A stretch of 64,000 bases of DNA from Deferrisoma camini S3R1 (GCF_000526155.1 NZ_JAFN01000001.1:3001014-3065013); one strand, 5' to 3'. Counted from the first letter of the stretch, positions 14,765 to 24,272 are shown. Numbers and translations are program-made. Notes: generated by a model not told the origin, from the letters alone.

Positions 14765-15700
14765 TTAAGGAACGGCACCGGTCGCGCCTTTCTTGAACCC
14801 CCGGGTCACGGTGGCGGCGTACACCCCGGCGAGGACCAAGGCCGCCCCCCACAGAGTGCGCGAGGTGAACGGCTCGCCCAGGAACACCACGCCCGAGGCC
14901 ACCCCCGCCAGGGGGATGCCGTAGATCAGGTTGTTGACCGCCGTGACCCCCAGCGCCGGGATGGCCGCGTTCCACAGCAGGTACCCCAGGGCCGAGCACA
15001 GCACCGCGAGGTACAGAAACGCGGCCCAGGCACCCGGCGACGGAAGCCCGACCGCAGGGGCCACGAGCCATTCCACCGCGGCCAGGGGGGCCAGGAACGC
15101 GGCCCCGCTCACCATGGCCGCCTGGGTCACCCACAGGTTCGGGTACCGCCGACCGAGCCGGTCGGCCAGGAAGGTGTACGCCACCCAGGCGAACACCGCG
15201 CCGAACATGAGCCCGTCCCCCAGGAGGCTCGCCCCCGCCCCCTCGTCGGCGCCCACGATCAACCCCACCCCGGCCAGGGCCGTGCCCAACCCCAGCAGAA
15301 CCCGCAGCCGGGGCCGGCGCCGGGACCGGGCCGCCTCGGCGAGCTGGGTGGCCAGGGGGATCGTCGCGATGATCAGGGCCCCGTGGCTCGCGGTGGTGCG
15401 GGCCAGCCCCAGGTTCTCGAACGCGAAGTAGAGGGTCACCCCCGTGAACCCAAGCCCGGCCGCGGCCCACCGGTCCTCCGGGGCAAGCCGCACGCCCCGG
15501 CACCGGGCCCGCACCAGGGGGACGAACAGGGCCGCCGCCAGCACGAAGCGCAGGAAGGCCAGGAGCAGGGGCGGAAACTCCTGCACCGCGGCCCGGGTCG
15601 CCGCATAGGAGCCTCCCCACAGCAGGATCACGAAGGTCGCCGACACCCAGTGGATCCATCGGGACGACGGCGGGGACAGGGTGACGGTGTGGGATGCCAA
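14765..15700 (-). CDS. EamA-family (DMT) transporter
   Basis: 311-residue integral membrane protein with about ten hydrophobic segments in two EamA halves (FVILLWGGSYAATRAAVQEF at the front; GLMFGAVFAWVAYTFLADRL opening the second). It probably exports small metabolites; the substrate is unknown. The TTG at 15700 was chosen because a purine-rich GGAAGGGGG precedes it and the length is normal. The frame stays open to 15991, but only through repeat DNA. The heptad boundary lies 18 nt upstream of the TTG. Confidence 0.85.
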   Translation of the reverse strand: MASHTVTLSPPSSRWIHWVSATFVILLWGGSYAATRAAVQEFPPLLLAFLRFVLAAALFVPLVRARCRGVRLAPEDRWAAAGLGFTGVTLYFAFENLGLARTTASHGALIIATIPLATQLAEAARSRRRPRLRVLLGLGTALAGVGLIVGADEGAGASLLGDGLMFGAVFAWVAYTFLADRLGRRYPNLWVTQAAMVSGAAFLAPLAAVEWLVAPAVGLPSPGAWAAFLYLAVLCSALGYLLWNAAIPALGVTAVNNLIYGIPLAGVASGVVFLGEPFTSRTLWGAALVLAGVYAATVTRGFKKGATGAVP

Positions 15701-16116
15701 GGGGCCCCCTTCCAGTAGTAACGTCGGTCGTCGGTCGCTGGTCGCTGGTCGCTGGTCGCTGGTCGTCGGTCGGGGGCCTTCGGCCCGCTCGGCAGCTAGT
15801 GTTCTGTTACGCAAAAAGTATATCCATTCCGGCGGTGGAGCTGGGGGCTCCGACGAAGCGCGACGGCCGAGCAGCCCGGGCCGCCCGGCGCCAGGGGAGC
15901 GGCCGCGGCGCGTGCTCTCACGCGCCGCAGCGGACTGCGCCGAGGCGGCCCCTGCGAGGCCGTTCAGCGAAGGAGGGGCCCCCAGCCCCACCCCTTGGGA
16001 ACAGCACGATCCGGTACACGACAGTAGTAACGTCGGTCGTCGGTCGGGGGCCTTCGGCCCGCTCGGCAGCTAGGCGGCCGGGCGGCTCTCGGCCCGCGAC
16101 AAAGCCAACCTGCGGT
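15701..16116 (-). repeat. Repeat-filled gap: two heptad modules and 153-bp element copy B
   Basis: No gene is seen. Bases 15717-15793 hold TAACGTCGGTC, a long 7-nt array (GTCGGTC, four GCTGGTC units, GTCGGTC), the hairpin GGGCCTTCGGCCCGC and CAGCTAG. About 15838-15989 is the inverted 153-bp element, with hairpin arms at 15905-15914 and 15919-15928. Bases 16022-16090 hold a second short heptad and hairpin module. All three face the EamA start. Confidence 0.8.
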
Positions 16117-16773
16117 TCAACCGGCGGGGGCCAAAAGGGCCAGCAGCTCCTCGGGCCGCCGGAGCAGATGCCGTGCCCCCGCCTCCCGGAGCTCTGCCTC
16201 GCCCCGGAACCCCCACAGCACGCCCACCGGCACCATGCCCGCGGCCCGGGCCGTGGCCACGTCGGTGGCGGTGTCGCCCACGTACAGGCAGGCCTCCGGC
16301 TCCACGCCCATCACGGCCGCGGCGCGCAGGGCGCCGGCCGGGTGGGGCTTCCGGGGCAGGTCGGGCATCGCCCCGATCACCGCGGAGAACCGCCACCGCC
16401 CCAGCAGGGCCCCGACCATCTCCACCGCCGGCTCGTGGGGCTTGTTCGTGACCACCGAGAACGGAATGCCCCGCGCCACGAGCCGGTCCAGAAGCTCCGG
16501 AACCCCCGGGTACGGCCGGGTGGTCTCCAGAGACCTCCGGGCGTACTCGGCCCGCAGGTCTGCCAGCACCCGGCCCACCTCGTCCTCCGACGATCCGGCG
16601 GGCACGATCCGGCGCACCAGCATCTCCATGCCGTCGCCCACGAACCGGCGGTAGGCGTCCTCCGGGTGCTCGGGGAGCCCCCGGCGCCGCAGCACCGCGT
16701 TGCCGGCCCGGGCGATGTCGGCCAGGCTGTCCACCAGGGTGCCGTCCAGATCGAACACAACCGCTCGCGTCAT
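16117..16773 (-). CDS. gph: HAD-family hydrolase, phosphoglycolate phosphatase-like
   Basis: 218-residue HAD phosphatase. Motif I is VVFDLDGTLVDS with the nucleophile Asp, motif II is VVTNK, and the motif III/IV region is KPHPA then YVGDTATDVATARAAGM. The helical cap lies between motifs I and II, as in Gph/PGP enzymes that dephosphorylate 2-phosphoglycolate. Substrate assignment within this family by sequence is only approximate. A hairpin-plus-153-bp-element fragment (16785-16851) sits directly upstream of the ATG. Confidence 0.88.
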   Translation of the reverse strand: MTRAVVFDLDGTLVDSLADIARAGNAVLRRRGLPEHPEDAYRRFVGDGMEMLVRRIVPAGSSEDEVGRVLADLRAEYARRSLETTRPYPGVPELLDRLVARGIPFSVVTNKPHEPAVEMVGALLGRWRFSAVIGAMPDLPRKPHPAGALRAAAVMGVEPEACLYVGDTATDVATARAAGMVPVGVLWGFRGEAELREAGARHLLRRPEELLALLAPAG

Positions 16774-16784
16774 CCGATTGGCCT

Positions 16785-16851
16785 TCGGCCCGCTAGGCAG
16801 CCGCCCCTGCGAGGCCGTCCAGCGAAGGAGGGGCCCCCAGCCCCACCGTCG
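16785..16851 (-). repeat. Hairpin module plus truncated 153-bp element (copy D)
   Basis: GGCCTTCGGCCCGCTAGGCAG is followed directly by about 52 bp of one end of the 153-bp element (CCTGCGAGGCCGTCCAGCG, then AAGGAGGGGCCCCCAGCCCC). It is oriented toward the phosphatase gene, 12 nt from its ATG. Confidence 0.65.
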
Positions 16852-16954
16852 GCAACGAGCCCGAACCCAAGCACCCTTCCTCCGTTGTCCGGCGCCGAAA
16901 CGAACCGGGGCGCCCGGAGTCGGGTCCGGGCGCCCCGGGCCGCCACCGGCCCGA

Positions 16955-18283
16955 TCAGTAGATGCCCAGGTAGGTGTCGAGCTCCCAGTTCGTCACGGCC
17001 ATGCGGAACTCGTCCCACTCCTTGCGTTTGGCCTCCAGGTACTTCTCGAAGATGTGGTCGCCCAGGGTGGCCCGGCTCAAGGGGTTCTTCTCGAACTCGT
17101 CCAGAGCCTCGGCCAACGACCCCGGCAGGCTCGCGATGCCGGCCTCCACCTTCTCCTGGCCGGTCATGGCGAAGATGTTGGCGTCGGTGGACGCCGGGCA
17201 CTCCAGCTGGCTGCGCACGCCGTCGAGCCCGGCGTTGAGCATCATGGCGAACGCCAGGTAGGGGTTGCAGGTCGGGTCCGGGCAGCGCACCTCCACCCGG
17301 GTGGACATGCCCCGGGCGGCCGGGATCCGCACCAGGGCGCTCCGGTTCGAGGCCGACCACGCCACGTACACCGGCGCCTCGTACCCCGGCACCAGCCGCT
17401 TGTAGGAGTTGACCAGGGGGTTCGTGACCGCCACGAAGCTCCGGGCGTTCTTGAGGACGCCGGCGATGTACTGCCGGGCCGTGTCCGACAGCTGCAAGGG
17501 CGCCTCCGGGTCGAAAAACGCGTTGGAGCCGTCGAGCCGGAACAGCGACTGGTTGGTGTGCATGCCCGAGCCGTTGATCCCGAACACCGGCTTGGGCATG
17601 AAGGTGGCGTGGAGCCCGTACTTACGGGCGATGGTCTTCACCACCCACTTGAAGGTGACCACGTTGTCGGCGCACGACAGGGCGTCGGCGTACTTGAAGT
17701 TGATCTCGTGCTGGCCCTCGGCCACCTCGTGGTGGCTCGCCTCAATCTCGAACCCCATCTGCTCCAGGGTCTCGATGATCTCCCGGCGGCACGCGATGCC
17801 GTAGTCCTCCGGGTCCACGCTGAAGTAGCCGGCCTTGTCGTGGGTGATGGTGGTGGGCTCGTCGTCCTCCAGGCTGAACAGGAAGAACTCGCACTCCGGG
17901 CCCACGTTCATGGTGAACCCGTCCTTCTTGGCCTCGTCGAGCACCCGCCGCAGGTTGCCCCGGGGGCAGCCCTCGAACGGGGTCTCGCCGTCGGCCTTGT
18001 ACACGTCGCAGATGATCCGGGCCGCGCCCCGGCCGTCCTTCTTCCGCCACGGCAGCACCCGGAACGTGGAGAAGTCGGGCTTCAGGTACATGTCGGACTC
18101 GTTGATCCGCACGAACCCGTCGATGGACGAGCCGTCGAACATCATCTTGCCGTCGAGGGCCTTCTCGATCTGGCTCCGGGGGATGGCCACGTTCTTCATG
18201 AACCCGAAGATGTCCACGAACTGCAACCGGAAGAAGTGGATGTTCTCGCGCTCGACGATCTCCAGGATCTCTTTCTTGGTCAC
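16955..18283 (-). CDS. glnA: Glutamine synthetase, type I
   Basis: Cytoplasmic enzyme that condenses glutamate and ammonia with ATP. It has 442 residues, the length of the short GSI-alpha branch, and I see no adenylylation-loop tyrosine motif. Signature blocks are [47 protein letters not shown] and [15 protein letters not shown]. The GTG at 18283 was preferred over an upstream in-frame ATG (18319) because GGAGA stands 7 nt before it and the protein then opens with the usual TKKEILEIV. Regulation is probably transcriptional or by feedback; no P-II gene is nearby. Confidence 0.95.
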   Translation of the reverse strand: MTKKEILEIVERENIHFFRLQFVDIFGFMKNVAIPRSQIEKALDGKMMFDGSSIDGFVRINESDMYLKPDFSTFRVLPWRKKDGRGAARIICDVYKADGETPFEGCPRGNLRRVLDEAKKDGFTMNVGPECEFFLFSLEDDEPTTITHDKAGYFSVDPEDYGIACRREIIETLEQMGFEIEASHHEVAEGQHEINFKYADALSCADNVVTFKWVVKTIARKYGLHATFMPKPVFGINGSGMHTNQSLFRLDGSNAFFDPEAPLQLSDTARQYIAGVLKNARSFVAVTNPLVNSYKRLVPGYEAPVYVAWSASNRSALVRIPAARGMSTRVEVRCPDPTCNPYLAFAMMLNAGLDGVRSQLECPASTDANIFAMTGQEKVEAGIASLPGSLAEALDEFEKNPLSRATLGDHIFEKYLEAKRKEWDEFRMAVTNWELDTYLGIY

Positions 18284-18610
18284 GACGATTTCTCCTTCGG
18301 ATGGGGAACACACCGACACAACGGCGCTGGAGCATACCCTGCCGGACTACTCGTCTCAACCCTTGCCGGCGGGAATCGCGCTTTCCATCCTTCCTTTGCC
18401 CCTCCCGCGTTCCGGGGGATCCGTCCCGGCAGGGTTCTCCGATAGGCCGCCACAGTGCCAAGGCCCTCGTGGGCCCCCTATCTTCACGCCTTCTTCAAAG
18501 TTCGTTCACGCCTCCTTCAGATTCCGTTCCTTACCCTTCCAGCCGAGCCATCCCCGGAGCACCCCAGCCCGCCTCTTTCTTCTGCGTGGGCCCAGACCAG
18601 GGACAGTGCC
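18284..18610. other. Divergent intergenic region, glnA / PHP membrane protein
   Basis: About 330 bp that must hold both promoters. I see a small hairpin GGCCC-TCGT-GGGCC near 18462-18475 and no convincing sigma70 or sigma54 site. None of the dispersed repeats is recognisable here. Confidence 0.4.
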
Positions 18611-20155
18611 ATGGCCTCGATCACCGTGCCCACCCGCCCGGCACGCCAGCGATGGATGTGGATCGGCCTGGGCGTCCTGACGATCGTTTCGTTTCTCCCG
18701 GCCTCCCCCCCCCAGGGCCCCTTCGACGCCCGCGACGGCGCCAGGATTCCAGGGGTTCACCTGGAGATGCCGCTGACCGCCGTGCTGCTGGAGCCCCTGG
18801 CCGCTCCGGTCTACGTGCTAGCCGGGGCCCCGGATTTCCGAAGGGCCGGCGTTGCGACCCTCGTGTGGGTGGCACTGGGCGCGGCCGGATGGTGGCTGGT
18901 GCGGCACCGGGGCACAAAGGGGAGGCGCAGAATCCTGGGGGCGGCCGGCGCGGGGGTCGCCGCCGCAGGGCTTCTGGCGGCTTGGCTCGGGTTCGGCGTG
19001 GCCGTGCGCCTGCCCGGATGGCGCCTGGTGTGCGACGACCCCGCATGGGTCGTCGCGGACCTTCACACGCACACCTACGGATCCCACGACGGCCTCGTAT
19101 CGGCGGATGCCAACCTGGGAGCCCTCGCCGCCTCCGGGTACGACCTGGTGGCCGTTACCGAACACAAGCGTCCCGCGGGGGCTTTCGCGGCCGTCAGGGC
19201 GGCGCGCTCGCACGCCCCGGCCAAACCGGCCGTAATCCCGGGGGTGGAGGTCCGGAGCCCCCTGGGGCCGTACCTTCTGGGGATAGGACTTCGTCCCGGC
19301 ATCGAGCTTCCAAGACGCAACGGCCGCGGAGACCCCTCGTTTGAGGCCAGATTCGTCCGGGCGGTACACCGGGATCACGAAGGGGCTGTGATCGCCCTCT
19401 CGTACCGGCTCTCCCCGTCCGACATTGATCGGCTGATCGACCTGGGGGTCGACGCTTTCGAGATCTCCAACTCGGGCCACCCAGCCCTGGAACCCGCCGT
19501 TCGGCGCGCCCTCCTGGCCGCCTCCCGGGAACAGGGTATCCCCCTGATCGCCTCTTCCGACTGGCATGGGTGGGGAGGCATCTTTCGGACCTGGACCCTA
19601 GTCCGACGCCCCCCATTCGGAACGAGCCAAGCCGGGGATGTTCTCTGGCTCCTACGGCATCGCCGCAGAAAGGCCTTCGTCCCCGTGATCGCCGGGACTT
19701 TCGTCCAGCCGGGATGGTTCCGGATCGTGACCGCGCCCTTTTTCGAAACGGTGCGCTACCTTTCGGAGCTCTCCCCTCTGCGGGTCCTCGTTTGGTGGGT
19801 CTGGACAGGCGCTCTATCCTTCCTATGGGCTGGCCTGAGGCGAAGAGGGGTCCCACGGCCCGGGCGCTTCCTGCTCGCGCCGAGCCTGTGGATTTTGTCC
19901 GCCGGACTGGGCTATCGCGGGTTCCAGTGGGTCGCCGTCTGGGCCTCCGGAGCAACCGTTTCTTCCTTCCCCGCCGAGATCGGTTTCGAGACGGTTGGCC
20001 TGGCGTTGGCGTGCGCAGCGGCTGGAGCGGTGTCGGCCCACAGGGAGCTACGAGCCCTTCGCGGAACCCGGGCAGCCCGCGGCGCAACCCAGGCGGCCTG
20101 CCCGGCTACCGATCTTCTCCCCCGCGTTGCGGAGGACGCTGGAGCATCCGGGTAA
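18611..20155 (+). CDS. Multispanning membrane protein with an internal PHP phosphoesterase domain
   Basis: 514 residues. Two or three hydrophobic segments (about residues 16-30, 80-97, 110-133) precede a PHP domain at about 148-350. Metal-binding motifs are ADLHTHTYGSHDG, VTEHK and SSDWHG. Three or more further membrane segments follow to about residue 490. PHP domains hydrolyse phosphoesters with a metal cluster; here the active site would sit on one face of the membrane. The substrate is unknown. The ATG at 18611 has only a weak ribosome-binding site; upstream in-frame starts look non-coding. Confidence 0.8.
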   Translation: MASITVPTRPARQRWMWIGLGVLTIVSFLPASPPQGPFDARDGARIPGVHLEMPLTAVLLEPLAAPVYVLAGAPDFRRAGVATLVWVALGAAGWWLVRHRGTKGRRRILGAAGAGVAAAGLLAAWLGFGVAVRLPGWRLVCDDPAWVVADLHTHTYGSHDGLVSADANLGALAASGYDLVAVTEHKRPAGAFAAVRAARSHAPAKPAVIPGVEVRSPLGPYLLGIGLRPGIELPRRNGRGDPSFEARFVRAVHRDHEGAVIALSYRLSPSDIDRLIDLGVDAFEISNSGHPALEPAVRRALLAASREQGIPLIASSDWHGWGGIFRTWTLVRRPPFGTSQAGDVLWLLRHRRRKAFVPVIAGTFVQPGWFRIVTAPFFETVRYLSELSPLRVLVWWVWTGALSFLWAGLRRRGVPRPGRFLLAPSLWILSAGLGYRGFQWVAVWASGATVSSFPAEIGFETVGLALACAAAGAVSAHRELRALRGTRAARGATQAACPATDLLPRVAEDAGASG

Positions 20156-20210
20156 CACGGCAAGCTGCCGGCGCCTGCGCCGGACGCGGTGGCCTGCAAT
20201 CCGGGCCCCT

Positions 20211-21638
20211 TCAACTCTTCGGGAATTCGAGGCAAAAGGTGGATCCCCCGCCCGTCTCGCTCTCCACCCGGACCTCGGCCCCGTGGAACCGGGCGATCTC
20301 CCGCACGATGGCGAGGCCCAGCCCGGAGCCTCCGTCCTCCCGCGATCGGGAGGGATCCACCCGGTAGAACCGCTCGAAGATTCTGGGGAGATGCTCGGCG
20401 GGAATCCCTGGGCCGGTGTCGGTGACCTCCACAGCCGGGGGAGGTCCGGGCCGCACCCTCACCTCCACCCGGCCCCCCGGGGGCGTGTAGCGCACCGCGT
20501 TTTCCACCAGATTCGATACGGCCTCCTCTAGAAGTCCAGGGTCCCCCCTGACCCGAACCGGATCCTGCCGTCGCACCTCCAAAGCCACGCCCTTGGCCTG
20601 CGCCGTAGCCTGGTGGAGAGCCGCGGCCTCGGCAGCCACGAACGCCAGATCAATCTCCCCGCGATCCCCCGGGAGCACCCCGTTCTGGAGACGGGACAAG
20701 CGCAGCAGATCCTCCACCATGGCGGCGAGCTTTCGGACCCGGCACAGCACCCGCTCGAGCGCCCCCCGCAGGTCCTCCGCCGGACGGGGCCGGCGCAGCG
20801 CCACCTCGCACTCGGTCTGCACCGCGGCAAGGGGAGACCGCAGCTCGTGGGCGACGTCCGCGGAAAACCGTTTTTGGCGCTCGTACGCCGCTCCGAGGCG
20901 TTCGAGGGCGCGATTTAGCGCCTGAACCAGGCCACGGATCTCATCGGCTACGCCGGTCTCGGGCAATCTCACCGATGGATCGTTGGGCCTGATCCCGTCC
21001 GCCTGGCGGGACAAATCCTCGAGCGGGCTCAACGCCCGGGAGATGATCCAGGTGGGCAGGAGCGCCAACGCCACGAAAAGACCGCCGAATCCCCACATGA
21101 GGCGTCGACGAAGTCGGACAAGGGCCTTGTCCACCGGCTTTAGGGCCCGGCCAGTCACCACCCACAAGGTTTGGGGAACCGCTTCCGGAAGCGCCTCCCC
21201 GGGATGCGCAGCCTTCCATTCGTCCACATCCTCCGGATCCCGCTCCGGCTCCCGCACCACCGGCAAGAACGCCGTGCGAAAGCCGGGCGGCCCGGCGAGC
21301 ACGCGCGCCCCGGCGCTCCCGCCGGGAGGCGGAATCTCCGGGGCTCCCGGGTGCCGCGCCACCACCTGCCCCCCTGGCCCCAAGATCACGTAGAAGAAGT
21401 CACCCCTACGCTCCGAGAGTTCCGGCACGGTCAGGTCCTCGGGGTCAAAGGCCGGTGTTCCATCGACCTCGACCTCGACCCCCGCGGCCAGGGCCTGGGC
21501 CGTGACCAAGAGCCCGTGGTCGAACGAGGCCATAAGGTCCCGGCGAAAGGATTCGTGGATGCCGGCCGCGGTCAGGAACAACGCCAGGGCGGTCAGCGGG
21601 AGGAGCGGAACGAGGACGCGCGACCGGATCGAGGTCAT
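20211..21638 (-). CDS. Sensor histidine kinase of a two-component system
   Basis: 475 residues. TM1 is about 7-26 and TM2 about 181-200, with a periplasmic domain of about 155 residues between them. HAMP follows, then HisKA with phospho-His264 (DVAHELRSPLAAVQTE) and a HATPase_c domain with N-box VSNLVENAVRYT and GSGLGLAIVREI. It is typical of OmpR-partner kinases. Its ATG overlaps the response-regulator stop by 4 nt. The periplasmic domain is not recognised, so the signal is unknown. Confidence 0.94.
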   Translation of the reverse strand: MTSIRSRVLVPLLPLTALALFLTAAGIHESFRRDLMASFDHGLLVTAQALAAGVEVEVDGTPAFDPEDLTVPELSERRGDFFYVILGPGGQVVARHPGAPEIPPPGGSAGARVLAGPPGFRTAFLPVVREPERDPEDVDEWKAAHPGEALPEAVPQTLWVVTGRALKPVDKALVRLRRRLMWGFGGLFVALALLPTWIISRALSPLEDLSRQADGIRPNDPSVRLPETGVADEIRGLVQALNRALERLGAAYERQKRFSADVAHELRSPLAAVQTECEVALRRPRPAEDLRGALERVLCRVRKLAAMVEDLLRLSRLQNGVLPGDRGEIDLAFVAAEAAALHQATAQAKGVALEVRRQDPVRVRGDPGLLEEAVSNLVENAVRYTPPGGRVEVRVRPGPPPAVEVTDTGPGIPAEHLPRIFERFYRVDPSRSREDGGSGLGLAIVREIARFHGAEVRVESETGGGSTFCLEFPKS

Positions 21639-22318
21639 CCCGGCGTCTCCGGGATGCGAAACCCCACTCCTCTGACGGTCTCGATCACCCGTTCACCGCC
21701 CGCTGTTTTGAGCTTTCGTCGCAGGTTGGCCACGTGGGCGTCGATCACGTTGGATTCGGCGTCGAAGGCGTGATCGTACACCTGGAGGCTCAGACGGGTG
21801 CGGGAGAGGGTCTTTCCCTTGTGCAGTAGGAGAGCTTGGAGGATCTGGAACTCCTTCGGGGTAAGCGGCAGTTCCTCCTCGCCCCAGAACACCCGGTGGG
21901 CCTCCGCGTCCAGGCGAAGCGCCCCCCAGACCAGCACAGCTTGTCCCACGCCGTGGGTCCTCCGCAACACGGCGCGGACCCTCGCGAGCAGCTCTTCGAA
22001 CCGAAACGGCTTGGGCAGGTAGTCGTCCCCGCCCAGGCGGAGCCCCCGGATCCTGTCTTCCACGTCGCCCCGGGCGGTGAGGAACACCACCGGAACCCCA
22101 TTTCCCTCGGCTCGTAGGGTCTCGAGCAATCGGAAGCCGTCCATGCCGGGAAGCATGAGGTCGAGCACCACGAGGTCGTGCTCGCCCGTGCGGGCCAGGT
22201 AGAGTCCGTCCTCTCCGTCGAAAGCCTGATCCACGGCAAACCCCTCCTCGCGGAATCCACGGGTCAGGGCGTTGGAAAGGTCCACGTCGTCTTCGACGAT
22301 CAGGAGTCGCACGGCCAT
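21635..22318 (-). CDS. OmpR/PhoB-family response regulator
   Basis: 227 residues. The receiver domain has the acidic pair in IVEDD, phospho-acceptor Asp53 (LVVLDLMLPGMDG) and the conserved Lys in YLPKPF. The winged-helix DNA-binding domain follows (LTPKEFQILQALLLHKGKT, then SNVIDAHVANLRRKL). It starts 91 nt after the duplicated-domain lipoprotein gene and overlaps the kinase gene, so the three may be one operon. Four TGAA direct repeats spaced 11 nt at 23978-24016, upstream of the lipoprotein gene, are a plausible binding site. Confidence 0.95.
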   Translation of the reverse strand: MAVRLLIVEDDVDLSNALTRGFREEGFAVDQAFDGEDGLYLARTGEHDLVVLDLMLPGMDGFRLLETLRAEGNGVPVVFLTARGDVEDRIRGLRLGGDDYLPKPFRFEELLARVRAVLRRTHGVGQAVLVWGALRLDAEAHRVFWGEEELPLTPKEFQILQALLLHKGKTLSRTRLSLQVYDHAFDAESNVIDAHVANLRRKLKTAGGERVIETVRGVGFRIPETPG

Positions 22319-22409
22319 CCTCCCGGATCTGCGCCATCCCTTACCGAACGGGAGCCTTCCCCCGTACGCTGGGGGAAGGCTCCCACAGGTTTCCCACGTC
22401 GGGCAATGG

Positions 22410-23837
22410 TCACGGTGCCGGTGTGACCTCGGTAAGCTCCACGACCTCGTCGGCCGTCAGGGCCTCTTCCTTCACCACCCCCACGCCGGGGGCGTACCAT
22501 TTGTACTCCATCACATCCGGCTCCAGGGGGTTCCAGTCCAGGGTCTGCACGCAGTCCTCGTACACGGTGCCGTCCTCGAGCTCCACCGTCACCCCTGTGG
22601 CCACCACATAGGCCATGTCCTCGGCCTCATCTTCATAGTACTCCTGGTAATACGAGGTGCCCGCGGCAGGCGACGCCAGCATCAGGTACCCGGGCTCGGC
22701 ACCGTCCACGCCGGCCTCCCACGATCCCTCGCTGTCCGCGCCCACCACGTTCCCCGCGTCGTCGTACTCGTAGTTCACCACGTCCTCGCCCATGTACCAC
22801 ACGTTCCCCGCGTCGTCCTGGGCGTACCAGTCGTGGGTGTCCTCGATGAGGAGGTCCTCCGTGTCCAGGGGGAGCCCGTCGCCCAGGTACACCCGGTCTC
22901 GCACCACCCGGCACTCCACCCCGTTGACCACCCGCGTCTCGTCGAGCACCTCCACCACCGTGGTCTCCACCCCGTCCTCGGTCTCGGCCGTGTAGGTCCA
23001 GGTGGTGCCCGGCTGGAGAGGAAAGTACGGGTTGTCCACGGTCGTCGGGTCCGTGAAGTCCGCCGCGCCAAAGTCCGGCACCCGGCCCGCTCCCTGCCGG
23101 AACACGGCCCGGAGCTCCACGAGTTCCTCGGCCTCTTCCTCCTTTACCACGCCCACGTCGGGGCAGTAATACTTGTAGGCGTCGGAGTTTTCCTCGAGGG
23201 GGTTCCACTCCACCGTCTGCACGCAGCCCTCGTACACGGTGCCGTCCTCAAGCTTCACCGTCACGTCCACGGCCTCGACCTTGCCCATGTCCTCAGCGAC
23301 CCCTTTCAGGTACTCCTGGCGGTAAGAGTCGCCCACCGCGGGCTGCGCCTTGAACAGGATGCCCGGCTCGGCACCGTCCACGCCGGCCTCCCAGGCCCCG
23401 TCGTCGTTCGTGGCGACCACGTTCCCCTCGTCGTCGTACTCGTAGTTCGTCACCGCCTCGCCGAGGTACCAGACGTTTCCGTCCGCGTCCTGGGCGTACC
23501 AGTCGTGGGTGTCCTCCATCAGGAGGCCGTCCAGGAACACCCGGTCGTGGACCACCCGGCACTCCACCCCGGCCACCGTGCGGGTTTCATCCAGCACCTC
23601 GACCACGTCCGTTTCCACCCCGTCTTCGGTTTCGTTCGTGTAGGTCCAGGTGGTTCCGGGGTCCAACGGGAAGAACTCGTTCGTGATGTTCGCCGCGTCC
23701 GTTCCGAACCGAGCCGCGCTGAACGCGGGTTCCGGCGGGTCTGTCGGGCCCCCGCCGGACGAGCTGCTCCCGCAGCCTCCCAGCGCAAGCCCCAAAAGCA
23801 CCGCAAAGCCGACTCCGATTCCGATCCGCCTCTTCAT
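22410..23837 (-). CDS. Lipoprotein with two tandem copies of an about 200-residue domain
   Basis: 475 residues with lipobox LGLALGGC (Cys22) and a short Ser/Gly linker. Two closely similar domains follow, at about residues 38-250 and 255-470. Each contains NxFFPLxPGTTWTYT or its variant, EDGVET..VVEVLDETR, ECRVV.DRV, EDTHDWYAQD, WEAGVDGAEPG, LEDGTVYE.CVQT and WNPLE. The very acidic, beta-rich repeats suggest a secreted binding or matrix protein; no function is recognised. The ATG at 23837 has a strong AAGGAGGT site. It lies upstream of and codirectional with the two-component genes. Confidence 0.82.
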   Translation of the reverse strand: MKRRIGIGVGFAVLLGLALGGCGSSSSGGGPTDPPEPAFSAARFGTDAANITNEFFPLDPGTTWTYTNETEDGVETDVVEVLDETRTVAGVECRVVHDRVFLDGLLMEDTHDWYAQDADGNVWYLGEAVTNYEYDDEGNVVATNDDGAWEAGVDGAEPGILFKAQPAVGDSYRQEYLKGVAEDMGKVEAVDVTVKLEDGTVYEGCVQTVEWNPLEENSDAYKYYCPDVGVVKEEEAEELVELRAVFRQGAGRVPDFGAADFTDPTTVDNPYFPLQPGTTWTYTAETEDGVETTVVEVLDETRVVNGVECRVVRDRVYLGDGLPLDTEDLLIEDTHDWYAQDDAGNVWYMGEDVVNYEYDDAGNVVGADSEGSWEAGVDGAEPGYLMLASPAAGTSYYQEYYEDEAEDMAYVVATGVTVELEDGTVYEDCVQTLDWNPLEPDVMEYKWYAPGVGVVKEEALTADEVVELTEVTPAP

Positions 23838-24272
23838 GCCGCACCTCCTTTCCCGATGGGGGAGCACCGAACAGGGCGCCGGGCCCGGAGGCCAGGAGGC
23901 AACCCCCGGCGTCCCGGCGGCAGGGGCCCTGACGCTAGGCCTCCTGCTTTTCTGCTTGCCAAGCCTAAAGGGGGCGCGTGAAGGAACTCTGAACGGAGTG
24001 TGAAGATTTCGTGAAAACAGGAACGCCAAAGGGTTTGGCGGGGTCAAACATTCGATATGTTTGCGTTTTTTGGCATAACCTGGTAGAGTCCGTCACCCTG
24101 CCGTATTTTGCGCCCCGTGCTCGCCGGTGCCCCGGGGCGATTTCCCGCTTCTTCCGCAAGAGACCGTGGGGGGTGCCCCGCTCCGGGGCATGGCTTACCT
24201 GCCGACGTCTGGGTGCGCCTCGAAACCGCGCGTCGGCACATGCGGGAGGAGCCTGCTCAAGGAGACTCGCGC
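23838..24272. other. Divergent intergenic region, lipoprotein / citrate synthase
   Basis: 435 bp with promoters for both directions expected. The only clear element is the 11-nt-spaced TGAA repeat at 23978-24016. An AT-rich stretch at 24040-24075 could contain the citrate synthase promoter, but I find no convincing -35/-10 pair. No dispersed repeats are seen. Confidence 0.4.
23978..24016. promoter_or_regulatory. Four direct repeats of (G/C)TGAA at exact 11-nt spacing
   Basis: TGAA occurs at 23979, 23990, 24001 and 24012; on the minus strand this reads as a series of TTCAC/TTCAG. Helical-turn-spaced direct repeats are the usual binding pattern of OmpR/PhoB-type regulators. It lies about 140 nt upstream of the lipoprotein ATG in the likely lipoprotein-regulator-kinase operon. 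Confidence 0.5.

Noticed and set aside
15701-15991. N-terminal extension of the EamA transporter gene
   Set aside because: The frame stays open only through heptads and the 153-bp repeat; the conserved family start lies at 15700.
18440-18465. Sigma54 promoter for glnA
   Set aside because: A minus-strand TGGCAC occurs, but the -12 half reads CGGCC rather than TTGCA.
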